A DNA stretch of 64,000 nt from Anomaloglossus baeobatrachus (GCF_048569485.1 NC_134355.1:562147642-562211641), one strand, 5' to 3'; positions 42,725 to 54,562 are shown, counted from the first letter of the stretch. The notes: generated from the letters alone by a model not told the origin. Translations and numbers: made by a program.

Positions 42725-42835
42725 TTATTTCCTGATCCATGTCAATCTTTTGTTATAAAATGAATTTCTTATTGATCAGTTTTGTGATTGTAGGGATCTT
42801 TGTAGGGATCAGCAATCACTACTCTCATGTCCTAA

Positions 42836-43145
42836 GGCGGGCTTTGCACACTACGACATCGCAGGTGCGATGTCGGTGGGGTCAAATTGAAAAATGATGT
42901 ACTTCCGGCATCGCATGCAACATCGTAGTGTGTAAAGGCTCGATGATACGATTAACGAGCGTAAAAGCGTCGTAATCGTATCATCGGTGCAGCGTCGGCG
43001 TACTCCATGATTACGCTGACGCGACGGTCCGATGTTGTTCCTCGTTCCTGCGGCAGCACACATCGCTGTGTGTGAAGCCGCAGGAGCGAGGAACATCTCC
43101 TACCGGCGTCACTGCGGCTTCCGTAGGATATGCGGAAGGAAGGAG
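42836..43145. repeat. Left half of a Harbinger-type MITE
   Basis: TAA then GGCGGGCTTTGCACACTACG. It runs through GCAGCACACATCGCTGTG to GAAGGAAGGAG and stops abruptly where other copies continue GTGGGCGGGATG. It joins an LTR fragment at 43146. Confidence 0.72.
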
Positions 43146-43704
43146 TCTCTAGCCCTTGGGTCTCTAGCCTTAGGCGGTAGCTGTATACCCTCACGGTGTG
43201 GGCGGTTGCCTTCAATCGGGACTTTTGCTGTTATGAAACCCCTGGGGTTCCAGTCACATTCGGATCTGACTATTGGCGGCGGCTCCAAGCCTGGTTGGGG
43301 TCCGATGGCCCTGCCTGTGTGTGCTGGCTTCACTTCGCTCCCCGGTCGGTACCGGCGGGCCGTCGCCCGACCCCGGTCCTACGGTTCCGCGTTGCTCCAC
43401 CACTCCTGCAGACGGCCACCACCGTCTGCCAACCTTGCTGTTAGTGCCTGGGCCACAAACCCAGACACCCAAGTGTTCACTCCTCACTCTTCACTGCTCA
43501 ACACTCAACTCTCACTTTTCCCGCCTCCAGGCCTGTGAACTCCTCGGTGGGTGGAGCCAACCGCTTAGCTCTGCCCCACCTGGTGTGGACATCAGACACT
43601 GGAGGGAGGCAACAAGGGTTTTTGTTTGGCTGGTGTCCCTGTCTAAAGGGGGTGGGGGTGTTTGTGTGTTATCTGTGACAACCTGGCTAGGCCAGGGCGC
43701 CACA
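43146..43704 (-). mobile_element. Family-1 LTR fragment (truncated)
   Basis: It matches the LTR at 59891-61023 from GGTCTCTAGCCTTAGGCGG to the terminal GGCGCCACA. The other half is missing at the junction with the MITE half, which implies a deletion spanning both elements. Confidence 0.78.
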
Positions 43705-43859
43705 TTACCACCAGAAAGTGAGTCAAGAAACAGTTTCACTGAAACCATCTTGTGTGGCGTATCTTCTTCCGACACCCGTCACATCACCTACCCTCTGGGG
43801 CCTGGCCCTGCTTGTGGAGGGCCTAACATCCAAGCTGCCACACAATCTCATACTGAATA

Positions 43860-44640
43860 TTTGATGAATTTCAGCTAAAGCAATAGCAGACATCATGGAG
43901 ATTTGTGAACGTGTTTCGGTCATTATCCATGAACAATTGGACATGAGGAAGCTATCTGCAAAGTGGGTCCCCAAATGTTTGACAACAGATCAGAGAAGCA
44001 TGCAAGTGAAAATGTCCGGATCCATTTGTCAGTGTTTCTGGACTGATAAGAACTTCCTAGATTGACTGGTCACTATGGATGAGATCTGAATTTATTTGTA
44101 TGACCCTAAAAATAAGGAGCAGTCCAAAGAGTGGAGGCACAGTGGTTCTCCTCATCCAAAGAAGTTCAGGGGGCAAAAATCAGCCACTAAGGGGATGGCG
44201 TCTGTGTTCTGGGATAAGGAGGGCGTGCTGCTAGTGGACTACATTGAACTTTTGGACCAATTAAAGGCAGCTCTGAAGGCAAAAAGACGCGTCAAGCTGG
44301 CCAAAGGAATCTTGTTCCTGCAAGACAACGCCTCTGCTCACACTGCACAAGCAACCACGACAAACCTGGCAGAGCTGGGCTTCCAGTTAGTTGACCGCCC
44401 ACCTTATTCACTCACCTTATTCATTCTCCCTCCAAATATCATCTGTTTTCAAACCTGAAGAAACACCTCAAGGGTACCAAAGTTCACACCATTTCTGATG
44501 CCATGGCTGCTACGCATGCCTGGTTTGAGGCTCAACTGAAATCCTTCGTTTTGCTAGGCTTACAGAAGTTGGAATACCGATGTAATAAGTGTGTTGATAT
44601 CAGTGGAGAGATGTGGAATAAATGTAAGGTTTCATCATCC
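43860..44640 (+). pseudogene. mariner (DD34D) transposase pseudogene
   Basis: The translation gives EQLDMRKLSAKWVPKCLT, then a catalytic-region segment (MDEI..YLYDPKNKEQSKEW), GQKSATKGMASVFWDKEGV, and FLQDNASAHTAQATTTNLAE, which carries the second catalytic Asp block, followed by FQLVDRPPYS. These are hallmarks of vertebrate mariner transposases of the Hsmar/irritans type. The N-terminal DNA-binding part is absent. In-frame stops occur near 44064 and 44088, and the frame changes after PPYS, so the DPxPSD block is lost. A dead cut-and-paste transposon. Confidence 0.85.
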
Positions 44641-44689
44641 TATCTTGTTTCTTTCTGGGCATAGCCAAAGACTTATCAACAGCCCCTTG

Positions 44690-44945
44690 TATCCTCAAGT
44701 TCTTAAATTGCTTTAATTAGTTAGCATGAAAATAAGCAAGTTTGCAACTTACTTTTTCTATATTTTGCCATTCTCTTGCAATGAGAGCTTTTATTTTTTA
44801 TAGTGAACAGCTGGTTTCCATGGAGCTTGGCCTCCAGACCCTGGCCAAGAGTGCAATGAGTAGTTAGATTCCAAGAGAGGAGTTAACTGTTAACATCTCA
44901 GCCACTTCTCTTCAACACATTGATTTCCATACAGCAGTTATGTGC
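44690..44945 (+). repeat. Interspersed repeat, copy of 15470-15745
   Basis: Shared blocks include GCAAGTTTGCAA, GCTGGTTTCCATGGAGC and ACATTGATTTC. Class unknown. Confidence 0.55.
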
Positions 44946-44949
44946 TCAC

Positions 44950-45974
44950 TGTGGAGACACGGGGCTCAGTGGGTGCTCTCGTCCACTAAAACCCACCGCC
45001 TTTAGAAAGACAGCGTGGCTCAGGGCTCATCCCAACTGAACGCCGGCCTCCTTAACCGTAGGCGTAACACTACTCAGACAACACAGGGTGAGGGAACCAC
45101 AATAATTAGACTTTATTGGATCCCCAAACAATTAACGGCACATAACACATAACCAGCAAAACACACAAATGTAACAGGCAACAGAGTTTCACCCTTCCGC
45201 TGGCTCACCAGGGATTTAGAATGTCCGTGCCTCAGAGCTTCAAGGGCTACTTACTCCAATCCAGCAGCACCCCGCTTTCGGTGGGCACCCACCGTGACTG
45301 GAATAACGCCAGATGTAGGAAGCTGTGTGAGGTCTGTAAAGTCTGTAGCCAGGTGACCAAATTGTCCCAACCTGGGTTTCTTCCTTAAGTAGTCCTGGTA
45401 TGATGATACAATCCTGGCAGCCGGAGTCGAAATCTCTAGGCTGTGGATATGGTCTCCAACCGGAACCGGAGTCCCTAGATTGAAGCCATAAGATATCCTG
45501 ATCCTCTAGTCAGCTCCTGAGAGCTTAGACTGGATCCATCAGCATCCAACAACAACCACTGGTGGCTTAAAGAAGTCCCTTTTATAGCCACAGCCTTCCA
45601 CTTGGATACAGTGCGTCCTCATTGATTGGTTGGACAAGATCGCCTCTCCCATTGGATGACTCTCAAGCTGCATGGACAATGTTCATCCAAATGATGTCTA
45701 CAGAAAGACTGATGGTATACATGTAGTCTGGGAGTCACCGACTAGACAATGGCTACTAAGGTAATCACATTAGCAATACACAACTACAATACAATGATTA
45801 CTGGAAAAGTCTGGAAAAACAATACGTCTGGCTTTCAGTGGACAACACAATTACTTGAGTCAAAAAGAGTCTTGTAAAAACAATGAGGGACTTATCCCCC
45901 ATCTATAAACAATCTATCATCCTGTCTGGCTGAATGTTAAGAAACTTTAACCCATGAGAGTCCATGTCGTCACA
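44950..45974 (-). mobile_element. Solo LTR, family 3, TSD CTCAC
   Basis: Plus-strand ends TGTGGAGACACGG..CCATGTCGTCACA. Perfect 5-bp duplications CTCAC at 44945-44949 and 45975-45979. It is inverted relative to 22234-23204 and similar over its length. Confidence 0.9.
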
Positions 45975-46056
45975 CTCACCTCCCTCCTTCACATTTTCTG
46001 AAAAGATGCAGTTATAAACTTAAACAGTTGTGTTGAGCTTTATAGTCCTACTAAGG

Positions 46057-46424
46057 CTACTTTCACACTTCCGTTGGACAGCTTCCGTTGCTATCCGCAG
46101 CCTTGAGGAATTACGGTAACCGTTGCAGGAAACCGTTATATTCCTTATAGACTTCTATTAGCTACGGATGGTCTTGCGTTGCATCCGCTGCACGACGCAG
46201 CGTCGTTATTTTGACACTGCGTCAGGCGGAAGGAACGCTGCATGTAGCGTTTTTTGTGTTGTTAAAATAGCGCACCTTGACGGATTCCATTGGAATCCGC
46301 CACGGTGTGTAATGATTGTCTATGGTGGCGGTTTCCGCCGCTATGCGCTAAGCAGCGGAATCCGCTGTCGGATTTCGTCATGTTCTACTGTGCATGCGAA
46401 ATCGTTTAATATCACTCCTGGTCT
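46057..46424. repeat. TAA-type MITE fragment
   Basis: TAA then GGCTACTTTCACACTTCCGT, a variant of the 25209 family terminus. The interior has CCGTTG/CGGATTCC palindromes. The right terminus is missing where repeat R1 begins. Confidence 0.5.
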
Positions 46425-48245
46425 CTCTCCCCCCTCTCCCCCCCTGTCTCATACTCACCGATCACGGGTGCGATGCTGCACAGCTGTCACACTGCTCCGG
46501 CGGCTTTTCCTCTTTTGAAAAAGCCGGCCGCCCATTATTCAATCTCGTATTCACTGCTTTCCCCGCACACCGGCGCATATGATTGGTTGCAGTCAGACCC
46601 GCCACCACACTGAGTGACAGCTGTCAAACTGCAACCAATCACAGCCACCGGTGGGCGTGTCTATATCGTGCAGTACAATAAATAAATAATTTTTAAAAAA
46701 TGGCATGCGGTCCCCCCCAATTTTGATACCAGGTAAAGCCACACAGCTGAAGGCTGGTATTCTCAGGATGGGGAGACCCCCAGCCTAAAAATATCAGCCA
46801 GCAGCCGCCCGGAATTGCCGCATACATTAGATGCGACAGTCACGGGACTCAACCCGGCTCATCCCGAATTGCCCTGGTGCGGTGGCAATCGAGGTAATCA
46901 GGAGTTAATGGCAGCAGCCCATATCTAGGTTAAAGGGAACCTGTCATCAGAAATTTTGCCCAAAAGCTAAAAGCTTCCCCCTCTGCAGCTCCTGGGCTGC
47001 ATTCTAGGAAGGTCCCTGTTATTATTGTGCCCCATGTGAGACCAAAATAAAGCCTTTATAAAGTTGTACCTTTTTGTATGCAGCTTCTGTAAATCCGTCA
47101 CGGGGGCGGGCTCTCTGCCGTCCGTTATTCTGCCCCCTGGTCCTGTATGCCGCCCCCATCGCTCCTTTCCATATCTGATGCACCGCCCACTGCTCCAGCC
47201 ATCCCCGCGCATGCCCAGTGCCAGTCTCACAGGACTGAGCAGTTTGACCGCTGGTGACGTGTGCGCAGGCAAGTGATTATGGACGGGACTGTGACTGTTA
47301 TCAGCAAGTACCCGGCCATAATCTCTTGAGCGCGCAAATCTCTCCAGCATTCACACTGAGCTCAGTGTAGATGATAGACTGTATGGGCTGCTTCCAGGAA
47401 TGACGTCCCTTTGTCACGTGATAGTATTTCGAACACGCCCCTATCACATGACAAAGGGACGTCATCCCTGGAAGCAGCCCATACAGTCTAGCATCTACAC
47501 TGAGCTCAGTGTGAATGCTGGAGAGGTTTGCGCGCTCAAGAGATTATGGCCGGGTACTTGCTGATAACAGTCACAGTCCCGCCCATAATCACTTGCCTGC
47601 GCACACGTCACCAGCGGTCACACTGCTCAGTCCTGTGAGACTGGCACTGGGCATGCGCGGGGATGGCTGGAGCAGTGGGCGGTGCATCAGATATGGAAAG
47701 GAGCGATGGGGGCGGCATACAGGACCAGGGGGCAGAATAACGGACGGCAGAGAGCCCGCCCCCGTGACGGATTTACAGAAGCTGCATACAAAAAGGTAGA
47801 ACTTTATAAAGGCTTTATTTTGGTCTCACATGGGGCACAATAATAACAGGGACCTTCCTAGAATGCAGCCCAGGAGCTGCAGAGGGGGAAGCTTTTAGGT
47901 TTTGGGCGAAATTTCTGATGACAGGTTCCCTTTAATCATGGCAGGCATCTCCCCGTGATACCTTCCAATGATTAACCTGTAAGTGAAAGTAAATAAACAC
48001 ATACACCCGAAAAAATCCTTTATTTGGAATAAAAGACTAAAAAAACACCCTCTTTCACTACTTTATTAAAATCCCCAAATACCCCTCCAGGTCTGGCGTA
48101 ATCCACACGAGGTCCCGCATCCAGCTCTGCTACATGAAGCTGACAGGAGCGGCCATAGAACACCGCTGCTCCTGTGAGCTTCACGCAGCAACTGAAGTGA
48201 ATCGCTCTGTCAGCGGGGACGTCACTGAGGTAATGCTGGTGTGTG
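46425..48245 (-). repeat. Interspersed repeat R1, inverted copy with MITE inside
   Basis: The reverse strand matches 36240-37365. A TTAA-flanked MITE (46934-47931) splits it, after which the R1 sequence resumes at CATGGCAGGCATCTCCCCG. Confidence 0.75.
46934..47931. mobile_element. Kolobok-like foldback MITE, TSD TTAA
   Basis: TTAA at 46930-46933 and 47932-47935. Termini AGGGAACCTGTCATCAGAAA are inverted. The arms are ~480 bp and nearly identical, meeting at a short spacer near 47430-47440 (either side of ACACGCCC). The most perfect long palindrome in the window. Confidence 0.88.
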
Positions 48246-48605
48246 TGTGTGCGGTGATGATGGGTGCGGTAGTGCCTGCGTGTGCGGGGATGATGAGGGC
48301 TGTAGTGTTGGGGTGTGTGCGGTAATGTCGGGATGTGTGCGGTAATGTCGGGGGATGTGAGGTGATATCGGGATGTGTGCGGTAATGTCGGGATGTGTGC
48401 GGTAATGTCGGGGGATGTGAGGTGATATCGGGATGTGTGCGGTGATGTCGGGATGTGTGCGGTGATGTCGGGATGTGTGCGGTGATGTCGGGGTGTGTGC
48501 GCTAATGTCGGGGTGTGTGCGGTGATGTCGGCATGTGTGCGGTAATGTCGGGGTGTGTGCGGTAATGTCGGGGTGTGTGCGGTAATGTCGGGTTGTGTGC
48601 GGTGA
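48230..48605. repeat. Minisatellite, ~20-bp unit
   Basis: About 17 copies of GTGTGCGGTAATGTCGGGAT with A/G and G/T variants. Higher-order duplication is visible (two GGGGGATGTGAGGTGATATC units). Confidence 0.9.
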
Positions 48606-49246
48606 TGATGAGGGCTCTCTCTCGGCTAAAGAAAACTTAACGCAACGCGTTATTTCACAGGAATCCGTGGCCTTTATTAGCACACTTTTTGCAAGGCATC
48701 CGTCATATGCGTTACACACCCCCGCCTGAGAGCTGCAGATGCTCGTAACCAAGGTAAACATCGGGTAACTTGCTTGGATACCGGATGTTTACCTTGGTTA
48801 CGTGTACAGGGAGCCCGGCTCCTAGCAGCTGCAGACGCTCGTAACCAAGGTAAATATCGGGTATCCAAGCAAGTTACCCGATGTTTACCTTGGTTACGAG
48901 CCTCTGCAGCTGTCAGAAGCCGGCTCCCAGTCTCACGTTCAGTTCCCCTCACTCCCGATCACATGGCTCCAATGCCCGCCCATAAACTTCAAGTAACAGG
49001 ATCCTGCAAAATAACACATGCGTTTGCATGCGTTTTTCTCTTCAAAAACAGAATCCGCTTTTGCTGCAAAACAACGTTCATGACGCATGCTTAAAAAACG
49101 TAGTGTGAAAGCAGCCTTACCATTCACCAGAGCGGTCATTCAAGGAGGAGGAGAGCCTGTCCTGACAGAAATCGGGAAGTGAGGAAACTGTAGGGAGACT
49201 GCCTAGCTGTGAGCTGTTCAAGAGACATCTTGAGAAAATCCCTTTA
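48606..49246. repeat. Palindromic MITE-like cluster
   Basis: GTAACCAAGGTAAACATCGG-type blocks occur in both orientations at about 48745-48895, with CTGCAG spacers. Flanking sequence is unassigned. No gene seen. Confidence 0.55.
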
Positions 49247-49604
49247 GGCTATGTGCACACGTTGCATCTTTGTGGTGACCACAAAAACGCACGTTTTTGG
49301 TCCCAAAAAAAGCTACCTCAGCATGCATTTCTTGCCGCGTTTTACTGCGTTTTTTACAGCGTTTTTGCCGAGTGCGATTTTTAAGTCAAATCTATCGACT
49401 GGAAGGGCTCAAAAACGCTGGCAGAAACGTAGAAAGAATTGACATGCTGCATCTTTGTGGAAAGACCCAGCCAAAAAAAGCTGCAATGTGCAGACAGAAA
49501 AAATGATATCTCATAGACTTTGCTGGGGAAGGAAATGCATGCAGTTTTGGGACCAAAACTGCACCCAAAAAACGAGGCAAAAAACGCAGCGTGCGCACAA
49601 GGCC
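49247..49604. mobile_element. Harbinger-type MITE, left of a pair
   Basis: TTA at 49244-49246 and 49605-49607. Ends GGCTATGTGCACACGTTGC and inverse GCAGCGTGCGCACAAGGCC. Confidence 0.78.
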
Positions 49605-49607
49605 TTA

Positions 49608-49928
49608 GGCCCAGTGCCCACGCTGTTTAGTCTTGAAGCGTATTTTCAGAAATCTGCAGCAAAATCTGCATGTCCATTGTGAATCCAACAAAGTCTATGA
49701 GAATTCAGAAGTGCTGTGCCCACGTTGCTTTTTTTTTCTTTGCGTATTTGGTGCAAAAAAAAAGAAATCTGCACCAAATACGCAAGGGAAAAAAACTCAA
49801 CGTGGGCACAGCAATTCTGAATTCTTATAGACGTTGTTGTCTTCACAATGAACATGCACATTTTCCTGCAGATTTCTGAAAATCTGCGTCAAAATCCGCA
49901 TCAAAATACTTAGCGTGGGCACAGGGCC
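49608..49928. mobile_element. Harbinger-type MITE, right of a pair
   Basis: Ends GGCCCAGTGCCCACGC and inverse GCGTGGGCACAGGGCC. It shares TTA 49605-49607 with its neighbour; right TTA 49929-49931. Internal dyad around GCACCAAATACGCAA. Confidence 0.8.
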
Positions 49929-50066
49929 TTAAGGTATTCTTGTTAATTTGGTTCTGAAATTGCTTTCTTCTGATTGCTCCATCTGATTGCTGCCTGGCTT
50001 GACCCATGCTCCTTTACCTCCGAATGACCACACATCAGTACATTGTCTTGAGCCATGAGTCTCATG

Positions 50067-50153
50067 AGCCAGATCAGACACCCCATACTTTGCACTGACG
50101 AGGGGCAAGCACTCCGAAACACCGTGTCTGCAAATTGGGATTCTGATCTGGCT
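50067..50153 (+). ncRNA. Hammerhead ribozyme with long stem I
   Basis: CTGACGA at 50095-50101, stem II GGGG..CTCC, GAAA at 50116-50119, then CAC-C-GTG-TC with the cleavage site after 50128. Stem I pairs TTTGCA (50089-50094) with TGCAAA (50129-50134). Beyond an internal loop, AGCCAGATCAGA (50067-50078) pairs perfectly with TCTGATCTGGCT (50142-50153). Pairing is conserved while the stem sequence differs from the copy at 2262. One extra C in stem III is unusual. Confidence 0.65.
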
Positions 50154-50758
50154 TATATATCCTGAGTCATATTGCAAAGGATTGTTAAATATCCACTTGT
50201 GACATTTAGGATCGCTACTTCCAATAGGTGGCGCTGTGCTAGGGTTTGTCTCCTTTACTGGAGAGACAATTTGTACATTGTCTTGGTAATTCAACACAAC
50301 CAAATGTGTTATCAGTCCAGTGTGTCCTCTCTGTGTGTGTGTAATAATTCTGTGCATACATTTGACAGTGTAGTGTAGACATTATATTTACCACATTCTT
50401 TATTCATTAGTCAAGTCGTGTTGACAGAGGCTTCTGGAAAGTCCATAGTTTTACACAGGGAAGTGAAGGACAGATAACAGATATCTGGTTACATTGGGTG
50501 GAGATGGTTGAGAAAAAGAGTTTATTTGTCAAATATTCCAATCACTGAACACAATGATGGTCTGACCTCAATATAGACTATACACAGCTCATCAATACCG
50601 CTGTCATTAAAAGTTTGGTCATATTAGCAACCCTACACAACACTTACTGTACATTTATACACTAGCAGACAGACATAGAGTCCAAACCTTTTACTGCAAA
50701 GCCTCTGGTGGACAATACCTCCATAACAGTATAGGTGTTCTCAGTATGGTGGTATATA
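50154..50758. other. No gene seen
   Basis: AT-rich sequence following the ribozyme. No terminal repeats, arrays or coding signal that I can support. Confidence 0.4.
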
Positions 50759-53165
50759 TGTACCGCCCCCGTGTCAGCCGACGGGCTGCTCGGATCCGGA
50801 TCCGCAGTGGCTCGAGGGGTCTCCGGACCCAAGGCGGGGTCGCGGGGCCGCTCGAAATGAAAAAGGGGGGTTAATATTTACAAGGGGTGTAGAAAATAAA
50901 GTTCGTGACGCCACCCAAGGGTCGTGGTAATGTGGGATACCACCGCTGCTGCGTTTGGGGGAGCGCCCGGGAGCGATGGGATGGCAGCTTGTGATGTTAA
51001 TCCCTCCGTGGGCAGGGAGAAGGTGTCCCGGGGCTCGGTGATGGAAGGTTGGGGCCCGTCGGGAGGAGAGGGGCACAACGTACTCACACAGTCCAGAGAT
51101 GCTGACACAGATATGGGGTAAACCAAAGTCCTGAATTCCCTGTAGCCGTTGTTGGAGCACGCTGGGTTCGTGCCCTTTTGGCGTTGCTGGTTGGTCTGAA
51201 GCCTTGTCCCTTGGCGCTGTGTTTACTCTTTGTGGATCCCTTTTGCCTGAAACTACTCAGGTTCCACTCACCCGCGTGGCTAGCGGAGTGAGCTTGTGTG
51301 ACGCCCTGGACCCCAGGGGTCACAGGTAATAACACCTACCAGTTACACACACACCCCCATCCCCTGTGAGGTCACACACCAGTCACCCAAAAGGGAGACC
51401 TGATGCCTCCCTCAGGGTCAGTAGGGCACACCAGGTGGGCGGAGTCAGGTGGAAAGGCACGCCCATCGAGGAGACTACTGTCCTGAGGCAGGAAGTACAA
51501 ACAGTCTAGTGTAGAGAGTGACAGTGACAGGAGGTGAAAAGGAGAGAAACTGTCAGGGACCCGGGTTGGAGCCTGGGACCCTTGAACCGTCAGGCAGGCA
51601 GACGGTGGTGGCCGCCTGCAGGAGTACCGGTACAGCAACCGGCGGAACCGTAGGGACCGGGCCAGGGTTGGAGCCCGCCGGCCCTGAACCGGGGAGTCAA
51701 CCGTGTACCGGAGCACCAGAAACCGGGTACTCAGACCCCGTCCTAGCTTAGAAGCCACTGAGTTTAGGCAAATTGACTGATTGCTGGCTGTATCTCATGG
51801 GTTCATCCCCACCCAAAGTCCCGAAAGAAGGCAAAAGCCCACCGAAACCGGGTAAGCCCCATCGCCAAGGGCCAAACACCCGATGGGCCAGTGCCTGCGG
51901 GCAACTGAGGGCTTCTCCGGCAGCTCCACGCCGGGGAGCGGGCTACCACTGCTCAGACAGGGGAGCTGAACAAACCACAACCAGAGGTGCACGGGAAAGG
52001 GGCCACCATCAACCTCACAGGGGACATCAGCAGCCGGCTGCGGGACCCAACCATACCCGAACTTTGGTTTACCAGTGACTCTGAGTGTGAATTAATCGTG
52101 AGTACACCAGTGCCATCCGGGCACGACACTGCACCGCAGCACGGCACCCTGCACCCCGACAACAACACCAGCGCTCCAGTATCTCCAGGCCCCCCTCTCC
52201 CACCGGGCCCCGGGACACACCGCCCCTACCCACGGAGGTGCTAACATCTAGGCTGCGGCCACAACACCGATCCCGGATGAGCCCCCCTTCACTCCAGCCG
52301 CAGCGGTGGTGCATCCCGTCACCACGACCCGTGGGTGGCGTCACGACCCGTTGGACGACAGCGCGGCCCTCCCCGGCTGCGCGCCTCGTCCCACCACCAC
52401 CACCACCACCCCACTGCCTCTCCCCTTAACAGAGCGATGTGGCCCCCGGTTCGGAGGCGCTCGTGCCACCGACAACCTGAGCCCGGACCTCGAGCGGCTC
52501 GGCCCGAGCAAGCGGAGAAGCGGCCGGGCCCCTCTCAGGGCGGTACACTTGCTCTCCGGGTTCACACTTGGGATTTTCTGGACGGTTTTGGGAAGTCCTA
52601 TCCCCCTTGTTGCGCTAGTACCCCGATTCTGGAGCGGGTGGAGAACGGCTCGTGAAGACTCCGTCCTCGCCGGGTGAATTACTGGGCTGCGTAAAGCTAC
52701 TTCCCAGCCTAGGGTCCGCGTACCCCTTCATGCCCTGGCCCCTGTCCGGTTATAGCACAAGGCCGCCGAACTGGCCTCTGTGGCAGTACCATGCCCCCTG
52801 TCACTACCCCCTGCGACCGGGGTTCCAGCTCCTTCCAGGCGAGGCCAGCGTCTGTCCCCTGGGACGGGTACAGGAACCCAGCTCCACAGCGTGACCTTTC
52901 ACTGTCACTGCTGCACTCAAACTGACTACTGACTGACACTTCTGGCCCTCCTTCTACCATCCCTCCGTCTGGGCATCCCTATTCCCCTCAGGCTGCCCAA
53001 TGGGTGTCTGGTGGGTGTGGTGCAGGGTGTTCCTCAGGATTTGTGTATACCTGTTCTTAGCAACACCAAAGGGACAGGACCCGTAACCAAGGAGGAGCGG
53101 GTACCATGCAGGAAGAGCAGATTGCACGGCACTCTTATGACGACCTGATAGGCCAGGGCGTCACA
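50759..53165 (-). mobile_element. Family-1 solo LTR, TSD TATA, hosting a second solo LTR
   Basis: Outer parts 50759-51296 and 52548-53165, plus-strand ends TGTACCGCCCCC..GGCGTCACA. TATA at 50755-50758 and 53166-53169. Interrupted by the + strand LTR at 51297-52547. Confidence 0.87.
51297..52547 (+). mobile_element. Family-1 solo LTR nested in another, TSD CTTG
   Basis: It starts TGTGACGCCCTGGACC and ends GGGCGGTACA, with perfect CTTG duplications at 51293-51296 and 52548-52551. Carries GTGGGTGGCGTCACGACC. Confidence 0.9.
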
Positions 53166-53412
53166 TATACACCATGGTCCATTTTTTTTTCTAATTGTTT
53201 TGCACAGAATGTTAGAAAAAAAAGACACGGACACACGTAGACCCATTAAAATCCATGGGTCTGCGTACACGTCCATGTTTTCATATGGACTGTGTGTCTG
53301 TGTGGAGCATACGTGTGTCCATGTGACATGTCCATTTTTCTCCAGCAGCACTGATGTCATACGGCCCGCACACTGATGTAATCCGTGTAACAGGTACCGA
53401 AGAAAACACATG

Positions 53413-54562
53413 TGTGACGCCCTGGCCTATCAGGTCGTCACAGGGTATTATGCATTCTGCTCTTCTGCCCAGTATCCGCATCCTCCTTGGTTACGGATCC
53501 CTATTCTTTGGTGTTACTAAGACCAGAGCCAGTCAAAACCCTAGGAACAGTTTGCACCACACCCACTACACACAGCATTGGGGTCCCTGAAGGGAATAGG
53601 GCCGCCCATTTGGGGGGTTGGTAGGGGAAAGGGAAAAAGTGAGAGGAGAAGTGGAAAAGGAGTGGAAGGAGAAGGAGGTAGAGTGGTGACTCTGGGAGGG
53701 AGAGGTCACCGGTTTGGAGCAGGGCTCCTGAAGACTACTAGGTGGCAGACGGTCTGGGCCTGGTAGGAGCTGGAACTCCGATCGCAGGGGATCGTGTCAA
53801 GGGGCACGGATCTGCCGAGGAGGGCATCCGGTGGCCTTCAGCCATCTCCGGGCAGGGGCCAGGGCATGACGGGGAACGCGGACCCTAGACCAGGAAGTAG
53901 CTTCAAGCGTCCTGGTAATTTACCCGACGGGGGTGAAGTCTTCAAGATTCATCCCTCACCCGCTCCAAAATCGGGGTACTAGCTCAACGAGGGGATAGGA
54001 CTTTTCCCAAAACACAGTCCATCAAATCCCAAGCGTGAACCCTGAGAGCAAGCTCACTCCATTAGCCATACGGGTGAGCGGGACCCGATTAGTTCCACAC
54101 TATAGGGTCCAACAGTTAAGAAGGTGCCACGGAAAAGGTCACAGGCTAACAAGAAACACCAAGGGCACGGATCCAAGCGTGCGTCCTCCTTGCTGCAGCG
54201 GTGCTCAGAATTCTGGTTTACAAGCTGTTGGTGTCAGTATCCTTGGACTGAGTGAGTACGCAGAAACCCTTTCCTTTACCAATGACACCCCTTAGCTGCC
54301 ACCACCGGGCCCCGGGGCACAACCCCCTACCCACGGAGGGGTTAGACACCTTGCTGCCATACCACCGCCACCGGGCTCCCCCCCAACAGCAGCAGTGGTA
54401 CTCCATCTTACCACGCACCGTGGGTGGCGTTACGAACTTTCAAATCCCCTGTACATAATTCCCCTTTATTTGAGTGGCCGCACGACCCCCCGGGTCCGGA
54501 GACCCTCGAGCTACCGCGGATCTGGATCCGAGCAGCCTGGCTGCTGACGCGGGGGTGGCACA
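53413..54562 (+). mobile_element. Solo LTR, family 1, TSD CATG
   Basis: It starts TGTGACGCCCTGGCC and ends GGGGGTGGCACA. CATG at 53409-53412 and 54563-54566. Contains GTGGGTGGCGTTACGAAC. Confidence 0.9.
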
